DNA of 64,000 nt from Chitinophagaceae bacterium. Lineage in GTDB: Bacteria > Bacteroidota > Bacteroidia > Chitinophagales > Chitinophagaceae. Of this stretch, positions 35,391 through 42,859 are shown in pieces. The position numbers were made by a program, and so were the translations under genes. Under the pieces are notes generated by a model that saw nothing but the letters and a program-made list of their open reading frames with translations, searched no databases and had not been told where the DNA came from. Numbering within the stretch: the stretch's first letter is position 1; each line of letters starts with the position of its first letter. The stretch spans positions 56,709-120,708 of the forward strand of contig JABFRU010000005.1 in NCBI GenBank assembly GCA_013140985.1. Direction: 5' to 3'.

Positions 35391-36413
35391 TCACCTTTTC
35401 TTCTCCACTTCATCATACAATTCAAATGACCTCATCAGGTAAGGCGGAATGGTTGAGTCCAGTGGCGGCTCTTCAAATACCTGCCCCGGAAATTTTGCAT
35501 GAAAGCCTGATCGTTCTTTCATCTTCTCCAGTATATCATGGCTGATAACATAGCCGGTAAAAGCTGCGATCCTCTCCATAACGGTCAGCATACCTTCATT
35601 ATAATTGACCGCTATTGCTTTTTTATCTGTTTGCAAAATGCGGATAAATGCAGAAAGATAGGTCTCCATTACTTTTCCCATGTATTCATCCAGGGAGAGC
35701 TGAAATATTCTTTCATCAAAACCAAACAGCGAAGGTTCTATCACTCCCTGCACGGCCTGCATGCCCCTTTGCTTCCGGTGTGAACGTATCACTTCATCCG
35801 GCCTCCTGTATAATAATATAACCGGGACATCCGGGTATAATTGCCGCCACTCTTCATAAAAATGAACATGCCAGCTGTCGGCCTTGATAAAAAGATGCTG
35901 CTGCCGTTCATTTCTTTTTGCCCCGTACAATGAAACGGCTGCCTGCAGTAATGCATCCGCTTCTTCTTTCGTTTGATTGCGATGGCCCCACCGGAGTATC
36001 TCATCAAAAAAAGGAACTTCCGATAAAACAATATTGGCCGGATCCAATGCAAGCAGTTGTGATAATAAAGTAGAACCGCAGCGGGACACATGAAATATAA
36101 TGGCGGCGGGTGCAATGGATGTTATTTGCGGCGCCCATTCTTCCAGCATGGCTGCACTGCTTACGCTGCGTTTCATTTTTGAATTTTGCGGCAATTGCCT
36201 GCAACGGGAAATAGTTTCATCAAAAAAAGGTTTGGTGAACATTTCATTACCGAGGTATAGCCACTGGCAGTCAGTACCGCCTTCTTCTTCCCGCAACCGG
36301 AAGGGGATCCAGTCTTTTATGGCTGATGAGACAATATGGTTGTGAGGTGTCAGGCGCAAGTTGTCAGGTGTTGGTAGTTTGAACCACGAAGGCACAAAGA
36401 CACGAAGTAACAC
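35391..36413 (-). CDS. P-loop sulfotransferase-family protein
   Basis: Open frame of 340 residues. The 5'-phosphosulfate-binding P-loop is FHVSRCGSTLLSQLL near residue 105, and VILLYRRPDEVIRSHRKQ near 200 fits the 3'-phosphate-binding region; both are typical of PAPS-dependent sulfotransferases. The first ~25 residues are encoded by a dispersed DNA repeat (36345-36420), so the true start is uncertain; no good ATG follows before residue 58, so a rare start may be used. APS kinase and a cytidylyltransferase lie just upstream on the same strand, giving a PAPS supply in place. The acceptor is unknown. Confidence 0.8.
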   Translation of the reverse strand: MLLRVFVPSWFKLPTPDNLRLTPHNHIVSSAIKDWIPFRLREEEGGTDCQWLYLGNEMFTKPFFDETISRCRQLPQNSKMKRSVSSAAMLEEWAPQITSIAPAAIIFHVSRCGSTLLSQLLALDPANIVLSEVPFFDEILRWGHRNQTKEEADALLQAAVSLYGAKRNERQQHLFIKADSWHVHFYEEWRQLYPDVPVILLYRRPDEVIRSHRKQRGMQAVQGVIEPSLFGFDERIFQLSLDEYMGKVMETYLSAFIRILQTDKKAIAVNYNEGMLTVMERIAAFTGYVISHDILEKMKERSGFHAKFPGQVFEEPPLDSTIPPYLMRSFELYDEVEKKR

Positions 36414-36420
36414 AAAGTAT
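36345..36420. repeat. Dispersed repeat of the CACGAAGGCACAAAGACACG type
   Basis: Tandem GTGTCAGG-like units (36345-36376) precede GAACCACGAAGGCACAAAGA and CACGAAGTAACACAAAG (36381-36417). Low-complexity sequence of this kind is common between genes in Bacteroidota. It runs into the 5' end of the sulfotransferase frame and casts doubt on that start. Confidence 0.6.
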
Positions 36421-36425
36421 AGCCA

Positions 36426-36833
36426 CTATTTCTGTTTTGATCTTAGCAATTGCGACAGTTTTTCATGGATAGACCGGTCCACCATTTCTTTCCATCCTGT
36501 TTCACCCGCCATGACCTGCTTTCTTATCTCTGTAGCGGAAATAGCAGATATATTGTCCGGCACCTGTAGTTGATTGACTTCATAACCTACTCCTCTTCCG
36601 TAATTCACTGAAGCGATATCGGGAATGATGATCACTTTCATCAATGGTTGATTGCTGTACACGGTATCCCATAATTCTTTTACTTCCTGCGCTGTCAGCG
36701 GGTTGCTTTCATCGGGTTCTATATCACGGATAGCGATAAGCACTGGTTTACCCTGCTGTAAAAATGTATTGAACAATTCCATGTGCCCCCTGTGCGGACT
36801 CTGGTACCTGCCGATAAATAAATTGTATCTCAT
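36426..36833 (-). CDS. Cytidylyltransferase-like nucleotidyltransferase
   Basis: 135 residues, compact. GRYQSPHRGHMEL at residues 8-20 carries the HxGH motif that binds the nucleotide triphosphate; SATEIRKQV further on is the ISSTxIR-type motif. This is the cytidylyltransferase/NMN-adenylyltransferase fold. The start ATG overlaps the APS kinase stop (ATGA), so the two are translationally coupled. The substrate is not set by sequence; a nucleotide-activated small molecule used by the neighbouring transferases is one option. The Fe-S or DNA-binding extension of NadR is absent. Confidence 0.82.
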   Translation of the reverse strand: MRYNLFIGRYQSPHRGHMELFNTFLQQGKPVLIAIRDIEPDESNPLTAQEVKELWDTVYSNQPLMKVIIIPDIASVNYGRGVGYEVNQLQVPDNISAISATEIRKQVMAGETGWKEMVDRSIHEKLSQLLRSKQK

Positions 36834-37528
36834 TTTTTTAATGTGTTAATGATCTTTGTTGTGCACTCTTTAATGTTCATGGTGGCGGTGTCCAGGATGA
36901 TCTCCGGGTCCTGCGGCGGATAATACGGCGCCGACACACCGGTAAAATCTTTTATCTCTCCTGCCAATGCTTTTTTATACATTCCTTTCGGGTCCCTTTC
37001 CATGCACACTTTGATATCCGTATTCACATACACTTCAATGAATTTTTTACACATGCCCCTTATCTGCTGCCGTATATCATCATACGGTGAAATAAGCGAT
37101 ACGATAACGATCTTTCCCTGTCCTTCGAGCAGCGATGCCATGTAACCAACATTGAGGTTATGCCTTTTTCTTGACTCCTCATCAAAGCCGGTAAGCTTGA
37201 TGGCGTTTCTTATCTCATCTCCATCCAGCAATATGGGCGCCTGTCCTTTCTTTTTTAATTTTTCAATTACATCCCTTGCAATGGTTGTTTTACCTGAACC
37301 GCTCAGCCCTGTAAGAAATACAACAGCCGGCTGCACTTTAAATCCTGTAAGGGCGGCCCATATCTCATCAAAAGCATAGTAAGAAAATATTTTTACAACG
37401 GAATCAACCAGCCCTATTGAAAGCGACACGACCAGGTTACCGGTAAATAAATAAGAGATCAAAAAAGTGATGACAGAAGAATATAACCTGTATGAAATGG
37501 CTTTCAGTAATTGCTGTTTCTTGATCAT
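36830..37528 (-). CDS. cysC: APS kinase fused to an N-terminal DUF2061 membrane domain
   Basis: 232 residues from the ATG at 37528. An upstream in-frame start at 37621 would add 31 residues encoded by a direct/inverted repeat, so I do not use it. Residues 5-55 are a DUF2061-type membrane domain (KAISYRLYSSVITFLISYLF). The rest is APS kinase: Walker A GLSGSGKTTIA near 75, LDGDEIRNAI, and VGYMASLLEGQG. It phosphorylates adenylylsulfate to PAPS, the donor for the sulfotransferase. No ATP sulfurylase gene is in the window. The stop overlaps the next gene's start. The fusion would tether PAPS synthesis to the membrane. Confidence 0.9.
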   Translation of the reverse strand: MIKKQQLLKAISYRLYSSVITFLISYLFTGNLVVSLSIGLVDSVVKIFSYYAFDEIWAALTGFKVQPAVVFLTGLSGSGKTTIARDVIEKLKKKGQAPILLDGDEIRNAIKLTGFDEESRKRHNLNVGYMASLLEGQGKIVIVSLISPYDDIRQQIRGMCKKFIEVYVNTDIKVCMERDPKGMYKKALAGEIKDFTGVSAPYYPPQDPEIILDTATMNIKECTTKIINTLKK

Positions 37529-37539
37529 TGATGCAAATA

Positions 37540-37636
37540 TATGTTTGAGGTTTGAAGTTTGAGGCTGGGTTCGTAAAAGTTGAAAATGCTTTTTGATCAC
37601 AGGAATAACTTCGAACATCAAACTTCAAACTTCAAC
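37540..37636. repeat. Inverted TTTGAAGTTTGA/TCAAACTTCAAA repeat
   Basis: TTTGAAGTTTGAGG near 37548-37561 is answered by CATCAAACTTCAAACTTCAA at 37617-37636. It is a simple dispersed repeat that extends the apparent frame of cysC and overlaps the last codons of the AspH-like gene. Confidence 0.55.
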
Positions 37637-38316
37637 CCTTTTTCCATTTCATCGGCGAGGCGGCTGGCTGTTTCTGTGTTGAGGCTGCGGAGCTGTGCGA
37701 TGACCTGTTGTTGTGTGGCAGCATCCATTTGCGGATCTGCTATTTCTTTTTTTACCAAACCCGGCTGTGCAAATAATTCTTTTACCCAATCATTTGCCAT
37801 GGCATCTATTACAAGGTGGATCCTTTCTTCCTTACTATTATTGCTGATGCGGTGGGGCAGGTTGAAATTCATATACCAGCATTCTCCTTCTTTCAGCAGG
37901 ATCCTTTCGTTGTCCAGGTAAAATTCAACCCTGTCATTTGTTTTTACGGGGATATGAATTCTTATTTCTCCTTTTTCAAAATACAATTCAGCATCGCGGT
38001 GTTCTTTGATAACGGCGCCGGCATTTAATTTTAATAACCGTACAGCCAGCAAGGGGCAATGAAAAAAACTGAGTATTTCTTTTAGATAAGGACATTGCTG
38101 CAGCAACTCAGTATCATGGTAAGCGGCCCCGTCCACCGGGGAAATGATTATATCATCTGCTTTGCCGCTGGTGCTCCGCAAGGGCAGGGCGCTCCATTCC
38201 CCTTCATAATGTTTTACCTGGTAATGCAATTGCCAATTCGTTTTTTCCAGCAAACGAATTTCCTGCTGCATAAGGGATGCATCAAAATGAAAAGGGAGTT
38301 GCAGGTATTTGATCAT
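37618..38316 (-). CDS. Aspartyl/asparaginyl beta-hydroxylase-type oxygenase
   Basis: 232 residues, no membrane span. KEHRDAELYFEKGEIRIHIP holds the first iron-ligand region and the conserved Arg; NFNLPHRISNNSKEERIHL holds the distal His and the 2-oxoglutarate-binding Arg of the AspH-like double-stranded beta-helix. The family hydroxylates Asp or Asn side chains in proteins, or acyl chains in lipids. Here the small size and lack of an anchor favour a soluble peptide or amino-acid target. It is the second oxygenase in this block with the PKHD enzyme. It ends just before a repeat that precedes cysC. Confidence 0.85.
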   Translation of the reverse strand: MIKYLQLPFHFDASLMQQEIRLLEKTNWQLHYQVKHYEGEWSALPLRSTSGKADDIIISPVDGAAYHDTELLQQCPYLKEILSFFHCPLLAVRLLKLNAGAVIKEHRDAELYFEKGEIRIHIPVKTNDRVEFYLDNERILLKEGECWYMNFNLPHRISNNSKEERIHLVIDAMANDWVKELFAQPGLVKKEIADPQMDAATQQQVIAQLRSLNTETASRLADEMEKGLKFEV

Positions 38317-38387
38317 GTTATTTTACTAACACAGGCAATGCCCGTCTTTCAGAAGTCAGGTGAAGGCGAGTGCATATGGATGATGGA

Positions 38388-39092
38388 TCAGGCTATTGCT
38401 TCTTCAGAACGGAAGCGGCGAAATTCTATGCCATGTTTGTCGCCCTTCTTATCAAAGACAATTTTTATTTTGCCAATGGCGGTTTCCTGATCGTCCGCAT
38501 ATTGCAGTATTACCTCAGCTCTTTTTTTGTTCAACGATATATAAGGCCGCTTAGGTGAAGCAGCAGATCGTCTGCCTATAATAATATCAAGATTTTCCGA
38601 TCTTTCGGCAAGACGGATATCGTCAATGCTGCTCCTGTTCTTAAATCCCAGTTGAGAGATACAAACTACGAGGTCGCAATTCTCATCCTTCTTTAAAAAA
38701 GCGGCAAGATGATTGACTGTTTCGGCATTATTCCCTTCGCCCGGCGCTGTTTCAATTACAGCAATACGGAACTGTCCTTTATGAATGATCTTATAGGTGC
38801 CGTCAAAGTGTTGGGGAAGATAACCGGCAGCCGCATCATAGTTTGCCGACTGTTCCTCTTCGGAACTGTTTACACCAAGCAATACCGGATTGGCATGATC
38901 ATGTTTGATCTTGCCTAAGCGGGATGCCGCCGCTGTGGCGGGTAATGCTGTATGTAAAAGAGTAACCTGGTTGAATCCTTCGCCTGTAAATGGTGAAGCC
39001 AGGGTGGCCAGCGCATCAAATGGTTTGGCGGCTACCAGTGCAGTAGTAAGCATGCTACCCTGCACTAAGAATTTTCTTCTTGTGTTCGTCAT
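38388..39092 (-). CDS. Tat-exported pseudo-metallophosphatase (5'-nucleotidase-like, no active site)
   Basis: 234 residues from the ATG at 39092; a start at 39164 would put 24 residues before the signal. The N-terminus TNTRRKFLVQGSML followed by a hydrophobic run fits a twin-arginine-type signal. The body aligns by eye with the UshA/SoxB-type 5'-nucleotidase domain, but each metal-binding motif is changed: LLHTALPA stands for LLHTNDxH, CISQLGFK for a SHLG motif, and IIGRRSAA for IGGHTH. It is thus probably catalytically dead and may bind a partner or ligand. The comparison is from memory of the family. Confidence 0.65.
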   Translation of the reverse strand: MTNTRRKFLVQGSMLTTALVAAKPFDALATLASPFTGEGFNQVTLLHTALPATAAASRLGKIKHDHANPVLLGVNSSEEEQSANYDAAAGYLPQHFDGTYKIIHKGQFRIAVIETAPGEGNNAETVNHLAAFLKKDENCDLVVCISQLGFKNRSSIDDIRLAERSENLDIIIGRRSAASPKRPYISLNKKRAEVILQYADDQETAIGKIKIVFDKKGDKHGIEFRRFRSEEAIA

Positions 39093-39385
39093 TGCCTTAA
39101 CGTTAGTTGGTTTAAAGGGTTGGTCAAATCCCATCCAAAATACAAATTCCAAAACTAATTGCAATAAAAAAAGTTTGCAACGAGTGTGGATACGCTAAAT
39201 AAATGAACTGAGCTCCCTGCAATAACCGGCATTACGTATTGTACAGGTGATTGAACGGCGTTTGTTTTCTGCCCGCAGATGATAAAAACGAAATCCCCGC
39301 CGTCCTGTATATCCTGCTATTATCAAATGGCCGTTAGACTAAGCGGGGCCTATGAAAGAAAAAAATAAACATAACAGTAATTTTT

Positions 39386-39414
39386 TTGCACTTTCAATAA
39401 AATGATTACTTTTA
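39386..39414 (+). promoter_or_regulatory. Candidate Bacteroidota promoter for the collar-protein genes
   Basis: TTG at 39386-39388, 18 bases, then TACTTTTA at 39407-39414 against TAnnTTTG (one mismatch), about 45 bases upstream of the ATG at 39462. The rest of the 369-base gap 39093-39461 shows only a weak CCCCGC/GCGGGG pairing. Confidence 0.5.
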
Positions 39415-39461
39415 GTTGATAACCATCTAAACCATCAACCTTAACAATCAACTAATTTTTT

Positions 39462-40001
39462 ATGGAAGGAACTATTGCTGAAATCCGGATGTTTGCCGGA
39501 AATTTTGCACCCCGCAACTGGGCATTTTGTGCGGCACAAATAATGTCTATCGCACAAAACACTGCTTTGTTTTCACTGTTAGGAACCACTTATGGTGGTA
39601 ATGGACAAACTACTTTTGGTTTGCCTGATTTTCGTGGACGGGTGGCAGTGGGTACGGGCCAGGGCCCCGGCTTGTCAAATATTGTATTAGGACAAATGGC
39701 CGGTACGCCTACAGTAACCTTGCTTTCAACTAATATGCCGGCGCATAACCACCAGGTTACAGGCAATATTAATCCGCAGGGTTCGCTGGATGGAACTTTA
39801 TCAACAGACCCTACAGGACGCAGAACTGCCAATGTAAATATTTATACCAATGCAACTGATGAACTGGTGAATATGGCGCCGATAGCAGTGAACCTTCCTA
39901 CCAGTATTGCCGGAAACAGCCAACCCTTCAGTATTATGCCGCCTTATCTTGGCATGAATTATATTATCTGCCTGTTTGGTATTTTCCCCTCCAGAAATTA
40001 A
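39462..40001 (+). CDS. Phage tail collar-domain protein, copy 1
   Basis: 179 residues, no signal peptide. The N-terminus MEGTIAEIRMFAGNFAPRNW and the following GTTYGGNGQTTFGLPDFRGR are the collar-domain (PF07484/microcystin-dependent MdpB) signature; the C-terminus ends in PYLGMNYIICLFGIFPSRN, also typical. Members occur both in phage tails and as stand-alone bacterial proteins. There are no other phage structural genes here, so this is probably a cellular version. It shares a near-identical DNA block with the next gene. A promoter is predicted upstream; 42 bases separate it from its paralogue. Confidence 0.88.
   Translation: MEGTIAEIRMFAGNFAPRNWAFCAAQIMSIAQNTALFSLLGTTYGGNGQTTFGLPDFRGRVAVGTGQGPGLSNIVLGQMAGTPTVTLLSTNMPAHNHQVTGNINPQGSLDGTLSTDPTGRRTANVNIYTNATDELVNMAPIAVNLPTSIAGNSQPFSIMPPYLGMNYIICLFGIFPSRN
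39776..39931 (+). repeat. Gene-conversion block, copy in collar gene 1
   Basis: 156 bases matching 40358-40513 with a single mismatch (position 39904, G against A); the first 128 bases are identical. Flanking parts of the two genes differ clearly. Confidence 0.9.
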
Positions 40002-40043
40002 TTGTTCCTCAACACTATTATTTAACTACAAAACATTAGTAAT

Positions 40044-40583
40044 ATGGAAGGAACATTAGCAGAGATCCGCATGTTTGCCGGCAATTTTGCCCCAAGGGCC
40101 TGGCAATTATGTAATGGTCAATTATTATCTATTTCCCAATGGACGGCAGTATTTGCATTGGTGGGCACTACTTATGGCGGTAATGGCCAAACCACTTTTG
40201 GTTTGCCTGATTTACGGAGCCGTGTAGCTTTGGGCACAGGCCAGGGACCTGGTTTGCCTTTAATTAATCTGGGTGAAATGGCAGGAGTGGAAAACACAAC
40301 CCTGATTTCTACAAATTTGCCGATTCATAATCACCAGGTCACCGGTAATGTAAATCGGCAGGGTTCGCTGGATGGAACTTTATCAACAGACCCTACAGGA
40401 CGCAGAACTGCCAATGTAAATATTTATACCAATGCAACTGATGAACTGGTGAATATGGCGCCGATAGCAGTGAACCTTCCTACCAATATTGCCGGAAACA
40501 GCCAACCCTTCAGCAATATGTGCCCCTACCTTGGCATGAATTATATTTTTTGTGTCGAGGGTATTTTCCCCAGCAGGAATTAA
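40044..40583 (+). CDS. Phage tail collar-domain protein, copy 2
   Basis: 179 residues, exactly the same length as the first copy and colinear with it. The N-terminus MEGTLAEIRMFAGNFAPRAW and GTTYGGNGQTTFGLPDLRSR keep the collar signature, but about a third of positions outside the shared block differ (for example LPLINLGEMAGVENTTLIS). It ends YIFCVEGIFPSRN. The two proteins may pair or form mixed trimers, as collar domains usually trimerise. A clear terminator follows, so the pair probably forms its own transcription unit. Confidence 0.88.
   Translation: MEGTLAEIRMFAGNFAPRAWQLCNGQLLSISQWTAVFALVGTTYGGNGQTTFGLPDLRSRVALGTGQGPGLPLINLGEMAGVENTTLISTNLPIHNHQVTGNVNRQGSLDGTLSTDPTGRRTANVNIYTNATDELVNMAPIAVNLPTNIAGNSQPFSNMCPYLGMNYIFCVEGIFPSRN
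40358..40513 (+). repeat. Gene-conversion block, copy in collar gene 2
   Basis: Partner of 39776-39931. It encodes the segment from QGSLDGTL to GNSQPFS, identical in protein apart from Ser to Asn at the mismatch. Confidence 0.9.
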
Positions 40584-40603
40584 TTTGAAATTCTTTATAA
40601 GAA

Positions 40604-40637
40604 ATGCACTGCAAACATAAAAGCAGTGCATTTTTGT
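40604..40637 (+). terminator. Rho-independent terminator after the collar genes
   Basis: ATGCACTGC (40604-40612) pairs perfectly with GCAGTGCAT (40623-40631), followed by TTTTTG. Confidence 0.85.
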
Positions 40638-40674
40638 TTGTGAAAATGGCAGGTGTTATTTAATATAGCAAGAA

Positions 40675-41817
40675 ATGAAAACAGGATTTCTATTACCCCG
40701 GTCAACTGTGTACCCTGCAATCGGCTATGATTTCCTGGACGGTTGCAAAAGTTTTTTACAGCATGCCGGTTTGCCGGCCAATATTATAACTGATAATATC
40801 GGCTTCGGGCTTGATGAAAAAGAAGTGTATTCAAAAAATGAAGCAATGCTGCTGAGCCATAATGCAGATGTGGTAGTGGCATTTGTGGATGGCCGATGTG
40901 CGGATATGTTACAGCCGCTTTATACCGCCACCGGAAAAATATTACTACTTGTAAATATGGGGGCGCATTATCCTGATATACTTTCTTCTCCCTCCCCGGT
41001 AATAGAACATAGTTTTAATACAGCCTTTAACAGCTGGCTTACCGGCCAACTGGCCGCTGATGAAAAGAACAGCAGTTCCATTATGGCTACTTCTTATTAT
41101 GATGGAGGTTACCTGAATGTGTATGCAATGGTTTCAAAGTACCAGCAGCGGGGCGGGATAATAAACTATAACTATATCAGCCATTTTAAACAGGAAGATT
41201 TCAGCACAGCAACTTTGCAGGAGTATTTAAAAACAAACCCGGAAGAAAAATCAATGCTTTGTCTTTTCAGCGGCGATGTATCTCACCTCATGTACAAAGC
41301 GATGATGGAATTACAACAGCAACGGGAGCTGAAATTATATGTATCGCCCATGATGCTGGATGAAACCCTGCAAGATGTTTTGGGAGATGATTTCACTATT
41401 AAAAATGTAAAGGGTCATACTTCCTGGGTGTCATCGCTGGATAATGAAAACAACCGCTTATTTAAAAAGCGGTTCACGGAATATGGCGGAAAAAAACCCG
41501 GCATCTTCAGCCTGCTGGGCTGGGAAACAGGAATCATACTGGAGCAAATACAAAAGCTGTTTGCTGAAGGGATAAAAGGAACAGCATTAACAGAGAAACT
41601 AAAATCAATACAGTTCGACAGCCCGAGGGGATGGTTGAAAATTGACAGACAAACACAACAAACTTACTCCCCTGCTTACCTGGTATCTGTAGCCGGAAAT
41701 TTTGATTTAGTTATAGAGGCATGTTTGGAAAATTCCGAAGACGAAAGACAAAAATTTTATACAGAAAAACCGGAAGGCGCCGCTTCCGGCTGGAGAAATA
41801 CTTATTTATGCAGCTGA
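40675..41817 (+). CDS. Periplasmic-binding-protein-like (type I) protein without signal peptide
   Basis: 380 residues. It starts straight in the first strand of a type I binding-protein fold (MKTGFLLPRSTVYPAIGYDF), and the later NADVVVAFVDGR, KILLLVNMGAHYP and SMLCLFSGDVSHLMY follow the alternating strands of amide/branched-chain amino-acid receptors (Peripla_BP_6). With no signal it should stay in the cytoplasm, so it is more likely a ligand sensor or a domain borrowed for another use than a transporter subunit. No permease or ATPase gene is near. It overlaps the formyltransferase gene by 10 bases. Confidence 0.75.
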   Translation: MKTGFLLPRSTVYPAIGYDFLDGCKSFLQHAGLPANIITDNIGFGLDEKEVYSKNEAMLLSHNADVVVAFVDGRCADMLQPLYTATGKILLLVNMGAHYPDILSSPSPVIEHSFNTAFNSWLTGQLAADEKNSSSIMATSYYDGGYLNVYAMVSKYQQRGGIINYNYISHFKQEDFSTATLQEYLKTNPEEKSMLCLFSGDVSHLMYKAMMELQQQRELKLYVSPMMLDETLQDVLGDDFTIKNVKGHTSWVSSLDNENNRLFKKRFTEYGGKKPGIFSLLGWETGIILEQIQKLFAEGIKGTALTEKLKSIQFDSPRGWLKIDRQTQQTYSPAYLVSVAGNFDLVIEACLENSEDERQKFYTEKPEGAASGWRNTYLCS

Positions 41818-42752
41818 ATATTGGCGATGCTAAAATTATCTTACTCTGCAACAGTTTGATTGCTGTTCCTGCCATGCGGGAGTTGCTTTTTTATCAGCGC
41901 ATATCAGCAATCATAGTGCCTGCAAAAAACAGGGAGGTAACAGGAGTTGTAAAAGAACAGATCGCAGGCTCTTCCGTTGAATTACTTACTGTCAGCCGGA
42001 AAGATTTTGAACAAAAAATAAAAGAGGCGATTGTTGTGCATAAGCCAGCGGCAGCCATTATGATGACTTTCCCTTATATCATCTCCAAAGAAATTCTTTC
42101 ACTACCCCCAAAAGGTTTTATCAATTTTCATTATGGCAAACTGCCGGAATACCGGGGCCCGGAACCCATCTTCACCCAAATAATAAAACGGGAAAAACAA
42201 CCTGCTCTTACTGTGCATGTAGTCCGGGAAGGGGTTGATAACGGCCCTGTGATATTACAGGAAACAGTGTCCTATGATGAAAACGATACGTATGGAATGC
42301 TGCAGCAAAAAATGGCTAATGCAGGCGCCCGGCAGGTAACGCTGCTGATGAAAATAATTTCATTCGGGAACATACTCCCTTCCACGCCGCAGGATGAAAG
42401 CAAGGCCGTTTATCATAAAAAACCAACTGCTGCAGACCTGGTGATTAACTGGCAAACGATGAACAGCGCAGACATAAAGGCACTGGTGAATGCATGCAAT
42501 CCGTGGAACAAAGGATGCGGTGCAAAAATTAATGAACAAATAATTGGTATAACCGAAGTGGAAATACAGGATACCATTACCGAAACCTACCCACCGGGCT
42601 TTATCATTGAACTCAACAGGGAAAAAGGACTACTGGCATCCACCTGTGATAAAAAGATCATCAAAATCAATATTGTTTATAGTGAAACCGGGTTCATGAG
42701 TGCTTCGAGGCTTATTGAAATGGGCCTGAAAGCAGGAGATAGATTTTCGTAA
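41808..42752 (+). CDS. Formyltransferase-family protein (Fmt-like)
   Basis: 314 residues from the ATG at 41808, which overlaps the preceding gene; the longer frame from 41721 runs in another gene's sequence and is not used. FINFHYGKLPEYRGPEPIF has the catalytic Asn and His of 10-formyltetrahydrofolate-dependent transferases, and REGVDNGPVI holds the third catalytic residue, Asp. A C-terminal OB-like part follows (NPWNKGCGAKINEQIIGI). It could formylate an amino sugar or amino-acid derivative, like the sugar formyltransferases of surface-glycan clusters, rather than Met-tRNA. The overlap suggests co-translation with the binding-protein-like gene. Confidence 0.82.
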   Translation: MQLNIGDAKIILLCNSLIAVPAMRELLFYQRISAIIVPAKNREVTGVVKEQIAGSSVELLTVSRKDFEQKIKEAIVVHKPAAAIMMTFPYIISKEILSLPPKGFINFHYGKLPEYRGPEPIFTQIIKREKQPALTVHVVREGVDNGPVILQETVSYDENDTYGMLQQKMANAGARQVTLLMKIISFGNILPSTPQDESKAVYHKKPTAADLVINWQTMNSADIKALVNACNPWNKGCGAKINEQIIGITEVEIQDTITETYPPGFIIELNREKGLLASTCDKKIIKINIVYSETGFMSASRLIEMGLKAGDRFS

Positions 42753-42859
42753 AAATACCAGTATTGAGAAATCCCCGATTTTTTACTTACCAATCAGATT
42801 TTCTTTGTAGTATTGAAGCCTGTTTTACTCCTAATAACCATTACTTAAACCAATCGTTT

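Noticed and set aside
36414..36425. Taking the sulfotransferase start at 36413 as certain
   Set aside because: The first residues are translated from a dispersed repeat, so the annotated start is kept only as the longest possible frame.
39462..40583. Collar-domain genes as part of a prophage
   Set aside because: No capsid, portal, tail-tube, terminase, lysis or integrase gene is near; collar proteins also occur as cellular genes.
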